A stretch of DNA of 20,879 nt from NCBI GenBank assembly GCA_015680685.1, contig MNCI01011418.1, positions 84,868 through 105,746 on the forward strand, read 5' to 3'. Below, one piece after another: positions 17,081-20,879 of this stretch. The first letter of the stretch is position 1. Each line of letters opens with the position of its first letter. Both the position numbers and the translations under genes were made by a program. The notes under the pieces were generated by a model. That model made no database searches. It saw nothing but the letters and a program-made list of their open reading frames with translations, and was not told the origin of the DNA. Source of the DNA: Gnetum montanum. Taxonomy: Eukaryota; Streptophyta; Gnetopsida; Gnetales; Gnetaceae.

Positions 17081-18048
17081 CTGAGATAAACAAGACGTTT
17101 TAAATGCAATTTATGAGTTCGATGATATGTTTGTCTAATTGAAGTTTCCAGTAAGTTCATTTTCGTAAATGAATCCTTGGCGCTGCATTTTCCCGCTTTC
17201 ATGAGTCCCTTGCACTTGAAAAGAAGACATGAGTCAGTGACAGTTTATAGATGCCATTGTTTATTTAGGGAAAAGGTTGCAAAGTTCAAAGTACCCTTAA
17301 AAAGCATCTTAATATGGTACATTCATTTATAGTAAATTTCCACTTTGCCAAGTACCCAGAATGTGGACACGTGACCCGGCTTTACGGTTGTGAGACCATA
17401 ACTTGCATATGTAATGCTTTTACGGTAAAATCACCATACCAAAGGAAAGAGGTTTATTCTAAGTCTCTAATTATTCAATTTTACGTTATTGTTTTATATA
17501 GAAGTAAAAATGTGCGACAAATCCTTAATATGGTTAGTAAATTTTGCCCATAATAATTATTTCTTCTTATAATTACTGCGTAGGATTCATCATTAATGAA
17601 TATTAAAAATTCAAAATTATACTAAAACTAAAATTTTATTATATTTATAGATCTAGTACATTTATTGGACAATAGAAATGTTCATATTCAATGTTATTTT
17701 TATTGCATAATAGGCATTTACTCTTTGTTAGGAATTTTGAGTTGCCTACTTGTTTTAACACATGCAAATAATGAGGAATAATAGGGATTAAATAGTTTGC
17801 CTTTAAACTAAGGCCTTCCTAATACTATTTAACTATAAATGTTTCTTTCATTTTACATTTTTTTAAGTTTTTAAAATCCAATTTGTTTCACCATCTTATG
17901 AACCTACTTAGGATTAGAATAAAGAATATGCTCTTGAATATTTTCTTTTATTAACCAATAAAACCCTCTTACACTGTTTGCATCAAATTTCTTATATCTC
18001 ATCCTAGGTGATTTTTTCAACTCATACAAAGATTTTAGTAAGTGACAT
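17081..18048. other. Upstream region of the host gene, then AT-rich spacer
   Basis: 17081-17560 keeps the CpG-containing character of the gene and may hold its promoter or an upstream exon. A G-box CACGTG is at 17368-17373, and a frame starting MKAGKCSAKDSF near 17210 on the minus strand has no fitting donor. From about 17570 to 18048 the sequence is AT-rich with no gene. A 9-base inverted repeat TTAAATAGT/ACTATTTAA is at 17788-17832. Confidence 0.4.
17368..17373. promoter_or_regulatory. G-box (CACGTG), candidate
   Basis: Palindromic CACGTG in the context GGACACGTGACC, about 290 bases upstream of the first recognised exon. G-boxes bind bZIP and bHLH factors in plant promoters, but a single hexamer is weak evidence. 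Confidence 0.25.
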
Positions 18049-18161
18049 TGATGAAGTCAAATTTTGAAGGACTACAATATCAAATGTACAATATCTTAGC
18101 TTTGATATCATAGCCCATGTTACATTGTCATATATGCAATATCACAGGATGCGTGCCAGCC

Positions 18162-18169
18162 TATAAATA
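18162..18169 (+). promoter_or_regulatory. TATA box of LTR 4
   Basis: TATAAATA in CCTATAAATACAAC, aligned with the TATA boxes of the other LTRs. Confidence 0.65.
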
Positions 18170-18347
18170 CAACACTTAGGCACATAGATCCGAAGTAGTT
18201 TTCATAACATAGTAGCATAACTCTTGCAGTTTGTTTTCATGATTTTAGTTCTAAGTACTTAGCAGTGTATGCCTGCAATGTGGTGTTGAGTAATTGTATA
18301 AAGTCTTTATTCAAGTGAAGTGTACTTGGATACATTTCATGACCATC

Positions 18348-18353
18348 AATAAA
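18348..18353 (+). terminator. Poly(A) signal of LTR 4
   Basis: AATAAA in ATCAATAAAGATCAAG, matching the CAATAAAGAT of LTRs 1 and 2. Confidence 0.6.
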
Positions 18354-18952
18354 GATCAAGATTGCTTATCACCATTGTAGCATCCGCTTAGTTTTTCTTT
18401 CTATTCACTTAGAATATTGTTTACTGTTTTTACTTAGATTAACTAATTACTGCTTTCCTAGTTAATGTTTACTATTCCATGTAATTTACTTTCATTGTTG
18501 TTAAGCAGTATGGATATGACTAGTTGCAAGCACTAAGTGTAGTTATCTAATAACCCAATAGTGTTATCACTTGATTCACTTAGTAGTGGTACACTTGGCA
18601 ATCTTAATGATGACTACATGAGTCCAAGGTGTGTACGGAAAATTAGAAACAGATATCCATCACCTTAGGATAGAATAGATTTGTTTACCATCTTACATAG
18701 ACTTAGAAACTATTTCCATTTCATCATGTTTACTAGGAGTAGCAATGGCCTTGCAACATTAGTTATCATATACCTCATTGTGAGTTAAACCATACCCATA
18801 GATTTCATTAAATCACGTGGGAAGACAACGGTCACAAACTTGAACCAATTACTAGCATATTCACATTGCCTTGTCCACGGATTACGATTTGGTTGAGCAT
18901 GAACAACTGTGACTTGTATGGTTGGGTGTTGGATTACTCCACCGCTTATCAT

Positions 18953-18970
18953 TATTGTCGTTGTTAGGGA
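18953..18970 (+). promoter_or_regulatory. Primer-binding site, decayed tRNA-Asp type
   Basis: TATTGTCGTTGTTAGGGA aligns without gaps to TGGCGCCGTTGCCGGGGA. Most differences are C-to-T or G-to-A. The one-base gap after the LTR CA is the same as at 487 in the left element. Confidence 0.65.
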
Positions 18971-19084
18971 CTAGTTAATGTATGCTGAGTAATTGATTTC
19001 ACAAAGTTCATTGTACTTGAAACACAAATTTCAAATTCAAAACTCTAACTAAGCACACTTAGAACAAATGTCTTAAACCGTAAC

Positions 19085-20700
19085 ATGGCTTCAAACAAGA
19101 ATACAACATCACTTACCAAGGAACCATAGAGAAGCAATGATCAAATCAATGAAGAAGAAGAATGGGGAATGCCAATGCAAACAAGAATCACTTATGCTCA
19201 CACTAATCCTTATCATCCAAATTCTACTTTCATCTTCCATCAAGACAAACAAATGAGGTGGAGAGACATGCAAGGCAACATAGTCTTGCATCTAGAATGT
19301 GTAGCACTTAGTATGCTCCAAACTACCTTAAGGGGAATGCACTTAGACCAAATCCAAGAAGGGTATCATGTGACTTAGTACATGACGAGACCTTATGAAC
19401 CCATAAAGGAGTAGATGAGGAAAGACGCTATTATGGGAATCAAACATGTACACAACAAGGGGAAGTAGGTCAACACTTTCATGATCTTGGAAGAAGTAGA
19501 TGTTGATGCATTCATCACAGAACAACTCCATCAAAATCATGAAGAACCTTCAAAAACACCTATCATCAGACTTGGGGAACCTAGCAAAGTTCAACTTCAT
19601 TCCACTCTAGTAGAGACACCTAGAGGGAGGTTACTAACTCAAAGAGCAAACAAGACTCAAGGGCAAGAGCTTCTACTAGGCCTTGCAAAGGACAATATAG
19701 GAGTCATGAAAGGAGGACAAGCTGACACCATTCTGCTACTACCTCATCCACCTCATCACGATCATCAATGGACTTTGACAGAAGAAGATATAGGTACCGA
19801 GACTATGATAGAGAAGAAAGAAGGACTCATGATCATCAAGACCATTATTCAAGACACTCAAATGAGGAATATGAAGGTTACAAGAAAAGAAGATAAAGGG
19901 ATTAGAGAGAGGATCGTAAAAGGTATGAGCATAGAAGGGGGCACTACTACAACAAAGCACACAAACTTGATCATGATGATGAACACCTAAGGACAACTCA
20001 AAGCATGATCAACATCTAGAAAGTTTTTTTACATTTTGACCAAGCATTTGAGGGATAGTTGTATCAAAACACTTGATATGAATAACATACCAAGATTTGA
20101 ATGTGGTTATAATGCTAATCCATAACGACCTCCAAGCCTTCTATGATGCCTGTGTCTTACAAAACATTGAAAGTGACTGGTAGAAGTTAAAGTTTTTCCA
20201 AATAACACTTTTAAAAGAGACAGAGAGCTGGTACTGATCACTCAAACCTGAATCAATCAAAAAATGGAGCACCATGCTAGAGATCTTCAATGACAAGTAC
20301 CAAACCTACTCACGGGTGTCTAACTTAAGGAAGAAAATCCAAGGATTCAAGCAAGGTACTCATGAAACCCTTGATGTAGCAATGGGCAGGTACTATTCGC
20401 TATTGCACAAATGCCTAGGCCATGGATTCTCACAATGGAAGCAACTCAAGCACATTATAGATGGGTTGCAAAATAAAACTAGGAAGACACTTGGGATTTA
20501 TGCCTAAGGTAGATTATCTAAAATGACTGCCCATCGCATCTAGAGATTAATTGATCAAGTGGAGAAGGAAGAAAGTGAATTAAGAAAGAAAGAATCAGTT
20601 AAGGAGTATAACCAAGATCCATCAATTAGAAAGAGAGATACAAGAGTTTGTGATACCCAAGAAGAGGAAACCTTGGATTAGGTAATCCAAAAAAATTTCG
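19085..20700 (+). pseudogene. gag pseudogene (Ty3-type LTR retrotransposon)
   Basis: It starts at an ATG (19085) 115 bases after the primer site and reads MASNKNTTSLTKEP, a TAG, then an acidic EEEEW segment as in the left-hand copy. Around 19620 the likely frame shifts to a Ser/Arg-rich and then Arg/Asp/His-rich segment (TTSSTSSRSSMDFDRRRYRY; RDYDREERRTHDH). It then returns through NNIPRFECGYNANP and shifts again into the gag core from about 20124: LQAFYDAC, LKETESWY, a TGA at 20235-20237, SLKPESIKKW, FNDKYQ, LRKKIQGFKQGTHETLDVA, CLGHGFSQWKQLKHIIDGL, a TAA at 20505-20507 and RLIDQVEKEE. The core matches the Retrotrans_gag pattern of plant Ty3 elements (W-L, F-KY, LR-I-F-Q, C-HG-W-L-GL). A 169-codon open frame at 19481-19990 runs across this region, but its second half is out of register with the likely gag frame. 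Confidence 0.75.
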
Positions 20701-20760
20701 TCAATGTAGTAGCATAGGTGGAAAATATGTGAAACTCAGTTGATGAGAGGTGTACAATAG

Positions 20761-20879
20761 TGATGAGACACGATATGCACAAGCCACGATATCGCGGTCC
20801 ACTGCCAAATCTATAAATAAGAGGCGACACTCCCCTCATTTGACATCCTAGACTAGATGTAGCGAAGCTCTGGCGGATT
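20761..20879 (+). mobile_element. LTR 5, left end only (cut by window edge)
   Basis: It begins TGATGAGACACGATATGC and carries CGATATCGCGGTCCACTG and a TATA box (20812-20819), then continues through GCGAAGCTCTG to the edge. This matches LTR 1 read in reverse (start at 1239, TATA at 1197-1204, CGAAGCTCTG near 1143-1152), so LTRs 1 and 5 are one subfamily in opposite orientations. It differs from LTR 4 in U3, so it is probably a separate insertion to the right and not the 3' LTR of the gag element. Confidence 0.7.
20812..20819 (+). promoter_or_regulatory. TATA box of LTR 5
   Basis: TATAAATA in ATCTATAAATAAGAGG, identical in core to LTR 1. Confidence 0.65.

Larger units (their letters stand above)
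18049..18951 (+). mobile_element. LTR 4 (5' LTR of the right-hand Ty3-type element)
   Basis: About 900 bases, from TGATGAAG at 18049 to CTTATCA at 18951. It has a TATA box at 18162-18169 and AATAAA at 18348-18353, 186 bases apart. The U3 contains three CAATATC words, the last in CAATATCACAGGATGCGTGC, matching LTR 3. The U5 contains AAACCATACCC, GGGAAGACAACGG and TTGTATGGTTG. A tRNA-Asp-type primer site follows one base after the end, so this is a 5' LTR with its internal region to the right. Confidence 0.75.

Noticed and set aside
19481-19990. 169-codon plus-strand frame taken as a whole gene
   Set aside because: Its first half may follow gag, but the second half is out of register with the Ser/Arg-rich gag frame, so it is not called as a separate protein.
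18049-20879. LTR 4 and LTR 5 as the two ends of one short element
   Set aside because: Their U3 parts belong to different subtypes, and no polypurine tract is seen before 20761; a separate insertion is more likely, although recombination cannot be excluded.

Overview
The window looks like nuclear DNA of a plant with a large, repeat-rich genome. It holds Ty3-type LTR retrotransposon remains with a tRNA-Asp-type primer site, plant-style LINE fragments, a eukaryotic tRNA gene with internal A and B boxes, and a split gene with GT-AG introns. There are no operons or bacterial signals. A gymnosperm or similar large plant genome would fit the heavily decayed elements, but that is inference.

Left part (1-8,000): a minus-strand retrotransposon enters from the left edge (gag start, primer-binding site, LTR at 488-1239). 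Next is a 1.5 kb stretch with possible gene scraps. Two related plus-strand LTRs follow (2753-3752 and 4943-5820). Each is followed by remains of a coiled-coil reading frame, and the second copy is joined directly to the C-terminal end of an integrase.

Middle-left (8,300-12,600): two minus-strand LINE fragments of different lineages, AT-rich filler, a perfect hairpin and a tRNA-like, SINE-like head.

Middle-right (12,749-17,080): a multi-exon host gene on the minus strand, not recognised by product. Nine exons join in phase and a tenth, weaker candidate also fits. A tRNA-Pro(CGG) gene lies in one of its introns on the same strand. CpG is common here and scarce in the flanking repeats.

Right part (18,049-20,879): a plus-strand LTR, a decayed tRNA-Asp-type primer site and a gag pseudogene with shifted frames and C-to-T type stops. 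The start of another LTR of the same family as the one at 488-1239 runs off the right edge.

All five LTRs appear to descend from one family. They share a TGATG start, a TATA box, a poly(A) signal about 180 bases later (in the four where it can be seen) and a TCATCA-like end. No intact mobile-element gene is present. The only features likely to be functional are the tRNA gene and possibly the host gene.
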